NCBI RefSeq assembly: GCF_000002425.4
Contig: NC_037257.1
Location: 15,572,708 to 15,636,707, forward strand
Source of the DNA: Physcomitrium patens
Lineage: Eukaryota > Streptophyta > Bryopsida > Funariales > Funariaceae
Length of the DNA stretch: 64,000 bases
Reading direction: 5' to 3'
Part shown: one piece after another, positions 25,523-36,825 of the stretch
How the letters are laid out: every line of letters starts with the position of its first letter
Numbering within the stretch: the stretch's first letter is position 1
Program-made: the position numbers and the translations under genes
The notes under the pieces: generated by a model
Seen by the model: the letters and a program-made list of their open reading frames with translations, nothing else
Told to the model about the DNA's origin: nothing
The model's database searches: none

Positions 25523-26130
25523 GGCGCGACCACTCTCTCTCTCCCTACCACTAAAATTTCCCGTCAACCCACTCAGAATCACACCTGCCCCGCAACCCTC
25601 CTTTCCCTTCAATTTCTTCCAGGTGCAATCCTTATCAACTTCCTCCCCAGCTCAGAGATTGGCGAGGCTGTCGTCGTGAATCTCGCGTTTCAGCTGCAGC
25701 AAACTAAGAATTCAGCAGTGAATGCAGAAACAGGGTCGGTGAGAGGTGAGGGATAACCGCGAAAAAGGAATTCTGCACCAAACCCACAATGCTATTTCGC
25801 TATTTCTGCGCCAGGTCATGGGAAATGCTTCGTGATTGTTCAGAAAAAGGCACGCAGGGGTGGCGATACGGATGGCGCTGGATGGACGCCTCCCCGAGTG
25901 AGCGAGCCAGCAAGCCAGCAAGCCAGCGACTCGGATTCGTCTTCGAGCTTGGATTCAATGGTGGCGCGTCTCCGCGTTCTGCAGACTCTCCCTTTGGATG
26001 GATAACTTTCATCGATACTTTGTGAAACGTTTATTCATCTATCATTTACGTTCGTTCGCTTGAATTCGATCTCTCATTCATCGCAGCTCGTGCTTGTGTA
26101 TGTTTTGTGGCAGCATTAAGAGTGTATTTA
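25523..26130 (-). promoter_or_regulatory. 5'UTR/promoter region of the lumen-protein gene
   Basis: GC-rich, CT-rich stretch upstream of the ATG at 25522 (25540-25640 is pyrimidine-rich on the plus strand). A possible leader-intron acceptor is present (minus TTTGCTGCAG at about 25697). The tetranucleotide-like AGCCAGCAAGCCAGCA run near 25907-25927 is a short direct repeat. No protein is supported. Confidence 0.4.
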
Positions 26131-26289
26131 TTGGGCAAGGCCTATACAAACAAACAAATATATATACAGTGCTCTTTTTGATAATTCCCCCAAATTTGAT
26201 AATCTTCATTAATTAATCAAAATTTTGTTTTAAGGTTTATAATTGATAATTTTTCTTGCAGCAAATGATACCATTTGTAATGGAAGGGA

Positions 26290-26293
<4 letters not shown>

Positions 26294-26325
<32 letters not shown>
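26294..26325. repeat. (TA)n microsatellite, left of the MITE-like element
   Basis: Alternating TA run, followed by TTTA repeats. Confidence 0.9.
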
Positions 26326-26329
<4 letters not shown>

Positions 26330-26349
26330 TTATTTATTTAGGGTGTTGT

Positions 26350-26716
26350 TAATGCCACCACAATTTTTGCTACTTGCACCACAACTTCCCATCCACCTCA
26401 TGACATCTTCATCCTTTATCAATGCTAAATAAAAAAATAACAATTAAAAAAAGTCATGTATAAATGTATATCATATTTTATAATAATAATGATATATTTT
26501 GAATAAAAAAATAGTTTAAATTTTATTTTTATTGATTTTTTAGTTATTTTTTATTAAAATTAAAATTATTTTTTATATATTTTAAAAATTATATAAATGT
26601 TTATGTTGATCTTGATTGAGATTAAAAAAAGAAGAAGAAGAATAAGAAAGAGATTAAAGAATATATCAACATGGTAGCATGATGTAATGGCAATAGCAAA
26701 AATTGTGGTGGCATTA
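26350..26716. mobile_element. MITE-like element with 22-bp perfect inverted repeats
   Basis: 26350-26371 and 26695-26716 are perfect reverse complements over 22 bp (core GCCACCACAATTTTTGC), enclosing about 320 bp of non-coding AT-rich DNA. (TA)n tracts lie just outside both arms (about 26294-26325 and 26723-26760), consistent with a TA-targeting transposon or insertion into a TA microsatellite. Outer ends and target duplication are not defined. Confidence 0.55.
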
Positions 26717-26722
26717 GCATTA

Positions 26723-26725
26723 TCA

Positions 26726-26760
<35 letters not shown>
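26723..26760. repeat. (TA)n microsatellite, right of the MITE-like element
   Basis: Alternating TA run with one TG variation; a second tract with CA repeats follows at about 26880-26919. Confidence 0.9.
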
Positions 26761-26765
<5 letters not shown>

Positions 26766-26877
26766 TATGTGTATGTTTGTATCTTCATAGAATAAACATT
26801 AAAAAAAATTGATTAATTTATTTATTCTAAAAATATAATTAAGCAAATATTGATAAATTTGAATATATAAAAATAAG

Positions 26878-26921
<44 letters not shown>

Positions 26922-27170
26922 TTTTTTTCTTTCTTTTATCATTTCAAATCATTTCAAATTATTTATTTAATTATCTGACTTTTAATATTTTATTGATAAA
27001 TAAATCAATAAAAAAAATTGATTTACAAGTTTTATTTTTATTTTGAATGATTGTTAAATTTTAAGTTTTAATATTTTTAATATTTTTACAATTAATTATT
27101 TTAATATTTTTACAATTAAGAATTTAATATATTACAAGTTTTAATATTTTTAAAATAATATGATTTTAAA

Positions 27171-27246
27171 ATACATGAATATAAAATAAATTATTATACA
27201 AATTTAAAATATATGAATATAAAATAAATTATTATACAAATTTTAA
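27171..27246. repeat. Two-copy tandem repeat, 38-bp unit
   Basis: ATGAATATAAAATAAATTAT and what follows recurs at a 38-bp offset (starts 27175 and 27213) with almost no mismatch. Simple AT-rich duplication. Confidence 0.8.
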
Positions 27247-27482
27247 ATACCTATAGTTATTTACAATATTTCATCAAACTATTCAAAAAATAATATAATA
27301 TGTTAAAGTGCCAAATTTCTAAATGTTGGATTTTAAAATAATTACATATAATTTTTAAATTTATTAAATTAAAAAATTGAGTGATTAATACATGATATAA
27401 GTATAATAAATTGTAAGTAACTAAAAAACATTTATACTCATTCATGATAGCAATGATATGGCTTAATTTTACAATTTCAAAC

Positions 27483-28033
27483 TGTCATGGATATATACAT
27501 TTATCTCAATAGTTACTTATAAGATCACATAGAAGTAGGTAAATATAGATTAATTTCATAAAGTCTTCTAGAGAAGCTTTCTAGAAGCTTTATAGATGCA
27601 ATTTTGACTTTAGATGTGTTTATAAGTTAGAAACTTGGCCAAGAAGTTAACTATGTGTTGGAAGCTTATAGAACAAATTAACTTTGTATAGTAGCTTATA
27701 GAATAAACTAACTATGTGGTACATACATAGATAATTTGCCTTGCAAGTTAAGACATGTAGTTAACAAAGTCAATACATGTTAGAGGTCCTATAGAATATC
27801 GTCACGTAGCTCCTAATTAGAAAGTATATATGGAGGTAAGAGTGAAGCCTTCTTCACTCTTGTGAATGCCTTGCTAGTTTATAGTGTTGTTTCAAGACTT
27901 TTTAGTCTTATTGTTTTTGGCAATAGCCATTCTAGTTCAATATTATATCATCTTTGGGTGACTTTTTAGTTGTCTTCAGTGACACAAGAGTGTATTGAGG
28001 ATTTTTTTTTCTTTGAGATTCATATCCTTGACA
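27483..28033 (+). repeat. 5' LTR of Gypsy C
   Basis: 551 bp, begins TGTCATGG and ends CCTTGACA. Same layout as the A/B LTRs: GCTTATAGAA..TAAGC-type inverted repeats, a TATATATGG TATA-like box, the GTGAAGCCTTCTTCAC inverted repeat at the expected start site, and a run of T before the end. Confidence 0.85.
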
Positions 28034-28269
28034 GTTTGACAAGAGTACTATCCTATTGTTTATGTCTTGTTTTAGAAGTTAGTGGATTATTTGACTTCTA
28101 TTGTTATATTTTAAAGGTTGCAAACTATCTACTTTTAAATAAAAAATTTTGTTTTCTAATACTGATCTTTTCCTTAAAAAGAGTGGATTATATCTCTTTG
28201 TGGAAATTTTTATTAGAGGTTGCAAATTACCTCTTCTAATTTAATTTTTTGATTTTTTTTGAATCATCT

Positions 28270-28850
28270 ATGGAAGAAAAGATTATGAATGCTATTCTCA
28301 GAAAAAGTGAAAATAGATTTTCATCTATTGTAGATCTTCATAAATTTATTAAAACTTTAAGAGTAGAAATCTCACGTATTTCTAATGTGAATCATGGAAG
28401 TACTATGCTTACACCTATGTAAGACGTTTAGAGTTTGTAGCAAGAAGTTGTGTAATTGAAGGAATCATGTAGGATGATCTCACAACCAAATCTAGGGACT
28501 TTTGCTTTTGTAAGTATAACGGAGACAAGGATTAGTATACCTAAGAAGTTTGATGGAACAAGATCAAAATTTCAAGGATTTTTGCAACAAGTCAAGTTCT
28601 TTCTAACGTTGCATCCTTTCCAGTACCTTAATGGATTTATTCAAGTCAGATTTATAGGTGTACTTCTATCAGGAAGTGCTTTGTCTTAGTTTATACCTTT
28701 AATGGGAAAAGATTTACGACTCCTTTATAATTTGAATTCATTCATAGAAGTATTTACAACCACTTTTGGAGAAAGTATTTGAGAAAGAGTAGTAGAGACT
28801 AAACTCTTATCTTTATCGTAAGAATCATAGTTAGCCACTATATATGTTGT
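28270..28850 (+). pseudogene. Gag of Gypsy C
   Basis: An ATG at 28270 opens a frame beginning MEEKIMNAILRKSEN, unlike the N-terminus of A, B and G. Further on, PKKFDGTRSKFQGFLQQVKFF and FIGVLLSGSALS match the conserved gag core of the other copies. Several stops. Assigned to gag by position and core similarity. Confidence 0.75.
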
Positions 28851-29329
28851 TGAATTCTAAAATCTCACTTGTGACGTGGATTGGAATGACAAAGTCCTTA
28901 TCAATCAATTTTGATATGAATTGAAGGATAATGTCAAAGACTTGTTATTGAAAATATCAAAGATAGAATCTTTGGAACAATTTATTGTTTAAGCCATTGA
29001 ATGTAACAATCAATTATTTGAAAGATGTCAAGAACAAAGATATCACTGGAAAAGAATAAATCAAATAATGACGACAACTCCTAAGTTTTCGAAAATTTAT
29101 TTATCAAGGCCAAAACTAATGCAAATTGATACGATACATTTAAAACCTCTTATAGAGTAAGAAAAGAGTTGACCACATTAAAAGAATTTATGTTTATATT
29201 ATAGAGAAGCTAAATATATTGCTCAACTTTGTCCAAAGAAAAAACTCAATTATAAAATAAGAAGCACAATTGCCAAAAAAAATAATATGTCAGAAAACAA
29301 GTTGCTCTAGCTATAATAGAGACCATGAG

Positions 29330-30666
29330 GCTGGAATCTAATACAACATCTAATAAGGGTCCTATTCTCTCTTCCGATCCTTCACCTTATTTTAGAATAG
29401 AAGTCTGTTTAGGACCAAAGAATCACAAAGTCTTAGCCTTGTTGGATTTAGGAGTCTCAACCAATCTTATAGATAAAGACTTTGTCAAAAAATAAGGTTT
29501 ATCCTTAGTTAAGAAAATCAAACATATACATATAGAAATAATAGATGGATATTCATTATCTTCTAGGGATGTTATACATGAAATTATTTTTGTAGAAATA
29601 GCAATTAGTGGTTACAATAGTTTAGTAATATTTAATGTAATTAAATCTCTTTTTAATTCAATCATTTTACGATTATTGTAGTTAGAAAGATATAAGCCTT
29701 AGATAGACTCGATTTCTTGCAATCTTAAATTTTTCCATAATTTAGCCCAGGGTCTGCTAGGTAAGTAAAAATCTATAAATCTAGTACATCTAAATCCTTA
29801 TTGGTAGGTGCAAGAGCTTTTATGCATGCTACAAATAGAAGGCCATCTTTTGCTATATACGACATGCCCATTGCTGATGGTGAAAAAATATCAAGTAGTA
29901 TTCTTAGCTAGTATCAAGATTTCTAAGACATTTTTTAAAAGAAGAATACATATATTCTTCCGAAGCATTGTCTTTATGATTGTTCCATCGATCTTCAAGA
30001 AAGAACTCAACCACCACTTCGACCAATCTAGGCCTATCACAAAATAATTTGGCTATATTTAAAGAAGATATTAATGAAAACTTAGCTAAGAACTTTATAT
30101 GCCATTCTAAATCTCCAACCGATGCTCGTATCTTATTTGTGAAGAAAAAAGACAGATCTTTGCAATATATATGGATTATTGAGGATTTAACAAGATCACC
30201 ATCAAGAATAGGTATCATCTACTTTTGATTTCAAGACTTTTTGATCAACTAAATTAAATAAAGTTCTATACAAAAATAGATCTACGAGGAGCATATAATC
30301 TGATCCGTATCAAAAGAAATGAATAGAAGACTACTTTTTAAATTAGATATTGATATTTTGAATATAATATCATGACTTTTGGACTCACAAATGTACCAAC
30401 TATTTTTCAACATCTAATGAATAGTTTCTTTTGTGAATTTCTTGATGATTTTGCTATTTATTATTAAGACGGTATTTTAATCTATTCCAAGAATATAGAA
30501 GAACATAAAGTTTATGTTTGTTGTATGTTACAAAAACTAAAAGATGCAAGATTACACATGAAGATGGAAAATTTTGTATTTCACACTATTCAAGTTGACA
30601 TTTTGAGATACATCATTTCTAATGAAGGCCTTATGATAGATCTAAAGAAGATCCAAACTATCATAG
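29330..30666 (+). pseudogene. Protease and RT start of Gypsy C
   Basis: The protease region has LLDLGVS in place of the expected D-S/T-G triad (near 29440-29460). RT fragments [22 protein letters not shown] and KIDLRGAYNLIRIK are recognisable in different frames. The RT active-site box is destroyed. The frame is cut at 30666 by element B. Confidence 0.8.
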
Positions 30667-31227
30667 TATCAAGGACAAGAACTTGATGAAAAAGCAATTC
30701 AAATAAGTGAGCCTTCACTCAAAGAAAGGTAACAAAATATAAATAAACAAGTATGTACATTGAAAGAGAAATTGGAGTGGCAATTGACAAAAGACAAGAA
30801 AATTAGAGACCCTTGAAACTAGACTAGAAGCAAGAAAAGAGTTCACAAGAGTGAAGAAGGCTTCACTCTTATCTCTATATATACTATCTAACTAATGGCT
30901 ATGTCGAGATGCTCTATAGGACCTTCAATATGTGTTGACTTTGTAGGACACATGCCTTGACTTATAAGGCAAGTTTTTCTACGTGTGGGCCACATAATTA
31001 GCTTGATCTTCAAGCTAACAACATGTGTGGCACATGGCCAACTTGTTGACTACGTTTCTAATCCAAAAAGTCAATTAAAGACACCTATAAAGTCAAAGTA
31101 GTATCTATGAAGCTTCTAGGAAGCTTCTATATCAAATACTATAGAATCAACTTATTTTTATTTACTTTTACTTACTTCTACTTATTTATATATATAATAA
31201 TTGGCTTACATGAATATGTCCGTGACA
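30667..31227 (-). repeat. 3' LTR of Gypsy B
   Basis: 561 bp, the same length as both LTRs of A. The plus-strand end CCGTGACA is followed by TTACCCCCCCTTCTAG, i.e. a minus-strand purine tract CTAGAAGGGGGGGTAA. The inner terminus has TATCAAGG where TGTCAAGG is expected (one change). Confidence 0.92.
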
Positions 31228-31268
31228 TTACCCCCCCTTCTAGGAACGAGTTTCACGAGGAGTAGTCA

Positions 31269-31691
31269 TCATATGTTGAAAAAATCTATGATGTGACGAA
31301 TTATTTTCACCACATACTCTGATCTTTGTTCTCTTCGAAGATGATTGATAAGGCCTCTCAACCATCGATAGTGTCCCATATCAGGATGGAAAGACCACCC
31401 AATTATTTGATCATTGTTGAGGCCTTCATAATTTTCTTCGAATAGAATATTTGGAATACCATCAGGAGTTGTTCCTACGTCTAATAAAATCACCAAACAT
31501 CAAGAGTCCTTTCCTAAGTCATGATATCAAACACGTTATATCTCGCCATCTATTTGAGGAAGAACACGTCCTTTTTGAAGATCTTCATCTCGATTGCGTC
31601 GTCTTGAAGGTTGTGACAATCATAATGTCTTGTTCAACGAGTCAGCAAATAAAGACTCTTGAGTCAAATCCGCTAGTTGTTGGTTCTCCAT
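31269..31691 (-). pseudogene. Accessory reading frame between pol and the 3' LTR, element B
   Basis: 423 nt, same length as the A copy (41628-42050), with the ATG at 31691 and the stop at 31269 in identical relative positions. It begins 94 nt after the pol stop, exactly as in A. The last 75 residues are open (VILLDVGTTPDGIPNILFEE...) and align with A without a gap. Upstream there are four in-frame stops, each explained by a single C-to-T or G-to-A change relative to A (CGA, CAA, TGG). The function is unknown; I recognise no domain. It occupies the position where some retroelements carry an envelope-like or other extra gene, but no signal peptide or membrane span is visible. Confidence 0.7.
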
Positions 31692-31785
31692 CTCCTGAGC
31701 GTCACAACAACAAAGAAGCTAAAAACAAGGATTGAAAGTAGAATGATATCTTGCCTAGATCTTGTTTCTTTTATAAAGAAGGTTT

Positions 31786-33192
31786 TCATCTTGATTTTGA
31801 TGGATGTCGTCGATGAAAAGCCTCCATCGCCTTTGCTACATTTGCAAGATACTTTACTGGCTCCCATGTGCATTCACTAAGATCATATCTGTACCAATGG
31901 ATAGGATATTTTAGTTTATTTCGGGGCCGCCTTGAATCTAAGACTTCTTCTATTTCAAACTCTTTATTATTGTCCAATTCTATAGGAGGAGGTGGAGCTT
32001 GTCATTTTCTTGATATGTCCACTGTCTTGCATGGTTCAAGAAGAGACACGTGAAATACTAGATGGATTTTTATTGACTCAGGTAGATATAAATATTATGC
32101 GACTGGATTCATTTATGCAGAAATAGAAAATAGTCTAAGCCTTGGATAGTCCAATTTGTCACAAGGACAAGGGGTCTAGATATTGCAACTAAGTAGCCAT
32201 ACCTTATCACCTAAGTGGAATAGTGGTTTTTCCTTTCGATAGACATCTGCATTAACATTTTGTTGTTCTTGAGTTTCTTTTAATTGCACCTTCATCGTTG
32301 TATGTAGCTTTGACAAATGAATCACCAAATCTTTTGCAGCAGGATTATCAACTTTTGAAAAGTCAAAAGTATCAAGTTGTGGATGATAACTATAATTAGT
32401 AAAGAAAGGTGTTTGTTTTGTAGAAGAATGTATTGTATTATTGTAAGCAAATTCTACCAATGGCAAAAGTGTTGTCCAATCATCTTGTTTGTAGTTAATG
32501 ATACATCTTAAATATTGCTCCAAAACTTGATTAATATGTGCCGTTTGTCCATCAGTTTGAGGATATAATACCGAAGATAGTTTTATATCCAGTTTTAGAA
32601 TCTTAAAAAGAATCCACCAAAATCTTGATACAAATTGAGTTCCCATATCTGATATAATATCCTTGGGTAATTCATGATAGCGATAGATATTGTCAAGAAA
32701 GAGCTTAGCTGTTTCTTCACATGTAATAGATTTTGTACACAGTACAAATTGTCCCATCTTGATAGAACGATCTATTATCACGAATAAAGAGTCATAAGAA
32801 CCTGAGATTAGAAGATCCATGATGAAGTCCATAGAAACAGAAGACTATGGTTGTTCTAGAATGGATAATGGCTGAAGAAGTCCAAAAGATTGATCACGAG
32901 GAGTTTTTGATCTTGAGCAAACATCACATGATTGTACAAAATCTTTGACTGCCTTCCACATTTGAGGCCACCAAAAATCCCTAGATATCAGCTCCAAAGT
33001 CCTATTATATCCAAAATGTCCTGCTGTTGGAAAGTCGTGACGAGCTTGAAAAATATGTAAATATACTACACCTTCTAGAACATATAGGCGTCCTTCGAAA
33101 TAGAGTAGGTTATTTTTAAACTCGAATTTAGAGGGATCATGAGATTTAGAAGAATTATTCTTGATATCATGAACAAGAAGGTCTGAAGACAT
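31786..33192 (-). pseudogene. Integrase and chromodomain of Gypsy B
   Basis: 32845-33192 carries the HHCC zinc module (HDFPTAGHFGYNRTLEL ... SCDVCSR). 32176-32832 carries the DDE core: MDFIMDLL, SDMGTQFVSRFWW, and QTDGQTAHINQVLEQYL, in which the catalytic-region E-R is A-H. 31786-31977 is a complete chromodomain (EFEIEEVLDSR..., IHWYRYDLSECTWEP) with the C-terminal Trp intact, ending RRHPSKSR. The chromodomain places the element in the chromovirus branch of Ty3/Gypsy. Confidence 0.92.
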
Positions 33193-33199
33193 ATTTAAC

Positions 33200-35260
33200 T
33201 AGACTTGCTTGTAAAAAGCTAAATCAAAATTTAATGCTGATTTTATTCCTCGAAGATGAAATTGCTCTGACTTCAAGAGAACCATTCTTTGTTGCTCAAA
33301 AGTTGCATCTCTTTCTTTTGGTACAAGATAAGAACATCTAGAGAAGGCATCGAACAAACCTTATTATTTTTCTAGTCAATAAGTGATGATGAACTCGAAT
33401 CTTCATAAAGACATGCTCCAACGAACTTGACGACAATTTAATATGCATGTTGACATGAAATATTCGAGGTTCTTGTGATCCATATACACGATGACTAGAT
33501 TGGAAATGCCTTCTAGATAATGACGCCATTCTTAAAAAGAATCCACAATTACAAGAAGTTCTTTGATATGGATCTTATAATTGATTTCTGCCATTGAAAA
33601 TTTTCTTGAATGAAAGGCTATTGGATGAAGTTTGTCATCTGTTTCCATTTGTGACAAAATTGCATCCATCGCAAAGTCTGATGCATCTGTTTCCATAAAG
33701 AACGCTTTGGAAAAATCAACACGATATAAGATTGGTGCAAAAACAAACGATGTCTTCAAAGATTCAAAAGCAACTTCCGCTTCTTGATTCCATTGGAGTT
33801 TGTCTTTACAAGTCAAATGTGTAAGTGGAGCTACAATTCTAGAGAAGTCTTTGATACAGATCAGATTGTAATTGGCAAATCCCAAAAGGTAATAGACATC
33901 TCTTACCGTTTTTGAGATCTTCCAATCTATAATAGTTTGAACTTTCTTAAGATCCATCATAAGTCCATCACTTGAAATGATGTAACCTAAAAAATTGACT
34001 TGAATAGTGTAGAATATACACTTTTCTATCTTGGCATAGAGTCCCACATCTCTTAATTTTTGTAAGACATGACGAACATGAAGTTCATGTTCTTCTAGAT
34101 TCTTAGAATTGATCAAGATGTCGTTTAGATAATAGACCACAAAATTGTCCAAAAACTCTCAAAAAACATCATTCATTAGATGTTGAAAAGCTGTTGGTGC
34201 ATTTGTAAGTCCATAAGGTATGATGTTGTATTTAAAATGTCCATACCTAGTTCGAAACACAATCTTCCATTCATCTCTTTCTTTGATGCGTACTAGATTG
34301 TATGCTCTCCAGAGATCTATTTTTGTATAGATCTTAGCTTGATTCAGTTGATCAAGAAGTCTAGATATTAAAGATAGTGGATACCTGTTCTTAATGGTAA
34401 TCTTGTTGAATCCTTGATAATCAATACACATCCGTAATGATCCATCTTTTTTCTTCACAAATAAAATTGGAGTTCTTGCTAGAGATTTAGAATGGTGTAT
34501 GAAATTCTTGGCTAGATTTTCTTCAATATACTCCTTGAGTTCAGTCAATTCATTTTGTGATAAACTATAGATTTGTTCAAATGGCGATTGTGGCGATTTG
34601 TTCTGAGAGTGTATCCGCATTCTTTTTTTCAAATACATCTTGAAATTCTTGATATTGGCTTGGAATGCCACATAAAATCTTTGCACCGGTAGAAACGGGT
34701 ATGGCATAAATATTATATGGGGATTCTTTCATAGCCACATGCAAGAAAGCTTTTGTACCTATATACATGGGTTTAATTGAACTAGACTTATGACTCTCTA
34801 CTTGATTAACTACACTGGTAGTTATACTTTTAGAGAAAGTAAGAGTTTGAGAAATCCAATCTATTTGAGGGTTGTATTTTTTTAGCCATGATAAATCTAA
34901 AATATCTGGATTAGAGGGAGATCTAATGATATTAAATACTACAAAGCTATTATGACTATTGATTATTACTTCTATAGGAAGGATTTCGTGAATAATATCT
35001 CCAAAAGATAATGGACGACCCTCTATGACTTCTACATGAACAGGTTTAGTTTTCTTTATTAAAGATATGCTATGTCTTTTAGTAAATTCTTCATCTAAGA
35101 AACATATTGAGGCTCCTAAATCTAACAAGGCATAGGCTTTGTAATGTTTAGGTCCTAAAATTACATTTAATGTAAAACAAGGAGAGGATTCTGAGGAGAA
35201 AATAGGACCTTTACTAGATGTTGTGTAAGGTTCCAGCGGCACAATCTCTATTATAGCTAA
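33200..35260 (-). pseudogene. Protease, reverse transcriptase and RNase H of Gypsy B
   Basis: Protease: YALLDLGASICFLDEEF (DLG in place of DSG). [51 protein letters not shown]; the catalytic box is YYLNDILI, so the first aspartate of YLDD is Asn. RNase H: ETDASDFAMDAILSQ and KFSMAEINYKIHIKELL. A frame change lies near 34600-34700 and others near 33530. Not able to encode an active enzyme. Confidence 0.92.
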
Positions 35261-35339
35261 ACAAACTCGTTTTCCAACATATTGTCTTCTTTGATAGCCA
35301 TACTCCTCATTTTGTGGTTGCTTTGTTTCTTTGGACAAT

Positions 35340-36256
35340 GTTGAGCAGTGTGTTTTGATTCTCCACAATATAAACATAATCCTTCTTGACGACAATGAGT
35401 CTTTTTTTATTCAGTAAGAGGTTTGAAACATACTGCATCAATTTATATATCCTCTACTTCCGAATGTATGTATTGAAGAGATATTGGTGTTGCCATTGAA
35501 TTACAGTAACGTTGAGGTCCACTTATACGATTTTCAAATCAAAATTCAGAATGGTGATTATTACACTTTACAATAAAGTCAATTACTTTACTCAATTTTT
35601 GAAGATCAAGTAAGTTGAGCATTAATTTTTTTTTACATTATATTATAATCTGTAGAGAAATTGGTTAAAAAGTGCAGTATCATCCCACTTGATATTAGTT
35701 GCAAGTTGTCATAATTGTGAAGCATACAACGTTACTGATCGATCGCTAATCGTATAATATGGATCTTATTGGTTGCAACACAAATTGGATCATGTTTTCT
35801 ATACATAGATCGAAACTCTGCCAAAAAAATCTCTAGATTATGTAATATTGAATCTTGTCATTCAAAAAAAGATAAAAACCACAATAGTGTTGAACCTGAA
35901 ATAAGGGTACCAATCAATCTAACTTGTGATTCTAGAGTTGCATAGCTTTGGAGTTGAAGTTCAATCACAAGTTGCACTTGATTGATAAATCTTTGAAACT
36001 TAGATCTGATACCATCAAACTTCTCAAGTAGGACAATTCTTAATTCTCTAACATCGGAAGGACGTTCCACCATAAGAGAAGGGACATGATTTGGTGGAGA
36101 TGCTGAAGCAGCTCCAATCATTTCTATATTTTTACTTCCTACCAATTTTGTTGCTCCTTGTGGTGGTAAATTGAGTTGATGCATTGCAAGCATTAACTCT
36201 TTCAATTGCTCTTACATTTGTGCCATTGTACTCTTCATTTCAGCAAGTTTTGCCAT
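35340..36256 (-). pseudogene. Gag of Gypsy B
   Basis: The ATG at 36256 lies 1-6 nt from the insertion point of element A. The first 14 codons (MAKLAEMKSTMAQM) end in TAA, then EQLKELMLAMHQLNLP continues in the same frame. The core has RIVLLEKFDGIRSKFQRF. The zinc knuckle CLYCGESKHTAQHC is intact (35350-35390). Several stops between. Confidence 0.85.
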
Positions 36257-36262
36257 GATAAC

Positions 36263-36823
36263 TGTCACGGCCATAATCATGTAAGCTAATAATTACATAT
36301 AGAAATAAGTAGAAGTAAGTAAAAGTAGATAAAAGTAAGTTAATTCTATAATATTTAATATAGAAGCTTCCTAGAAACTTCTTAGACGCTGCTTTGACTT
36401 CATAGGTGTCTTTAATTGACTTTTTGGATTAGAAACGTGGTCATCAAGTTGGCCATGTGCCACACATGTTGTTAGCTTGAAGATCAAGCTAACTATGTGG
36501 CCCACACGTAGAAAAACTTGCCTTGTAAGTCAAGGCATGTGTCCTACAAAGTCAACACATATTAGAGGTCCTATAGAACGTCGCCACGTAGCCACTAGTT
36601 AGATAGTATATATAGAGACAAGAGTGAAGGCTTCTTCACTCTTGTCAACTCCTTTCTTGCTTCTAGTCTAGTTTCAAGGGTGTCTAGTTTTCTTGTCTTT
36701 TGGCAATAGCCATTCTAGTTTCTCTTTTCAATATACATACTTATTATTTATATTTTGTTACTTTTCTTTGAGTCAAGGCTTACTTGTCTGAATTATTTTT
36801 TCATCGAGTTCTTGTCCTTGACA
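36263..36823 (+). repeat. 5' LTR of Gypsy A
   Basis: Begins TGTCACGG, ends TCCTTGACA. Inside: a perfect hairpin GTTAGCTTGA-AGA-TCAAGCTAAC at 36471-36493; TATATATA at 36607-36614; a 13-bp inverted repeat GACAAGAGTGAAG/CTTCACTCTTGTC at 36617-36646 with loop GCTT; and ACTCTTGTCAA at 36638-36648, complementary to the primer site. Confidence 0.97.
36607..36648 (+). promoter_or_regulatory. LTR core promoter: TATA box and predicted start site
   Basis: TATATATA at 36607-36614. The segment ACTCTTGTCAA starts 31 nt after the first T of the box, the spacing expected for plant RNA polymerase II. The box, inverted repeat and ACTCTTGTCAA segment recur, with changes, in B, C and G. Confidence 0.65.
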
Positions 36824-36825
36824 GA

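Larger units (their letters stand above)
27483..30666 (+). mobile_element. Gypsy element C, left part (LTR, gag, protease, RT start)
   Basis: An old Gypsy copy of a sister subfamily. LTR 27483-28033, leader with the 11-nt primer-site motif at 28036-28046, gag from about 28270, protease and RT to 30666, where element B is inserted. The reading resumes at 43466 after B: left side encodes ..KKIQTII and right side continues in register through the D.K region and the NYF.IFIK box. The target duplication is CATAG (30662-30666) versus GATAG (43461-43465), 4 of 5 identical. Stops and frameshifts are numerous; the RT catalytic box reads Y-stop-D-G. Confidence 0.88.

Noticed and set aside
27970..28239. 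Hydrophobic 89-codon frame looking like a membrane protein
   Set aside because: Lies in the T-rich LTR end and leader of Gypsy C; composition artefact.
32176..32832. Reading B integrase as an intact gene because it is open for over 200 codons
   Set aside because: Flanked by stops and frame breaks; catalytic-region E-R is altered; part of a decayed element.
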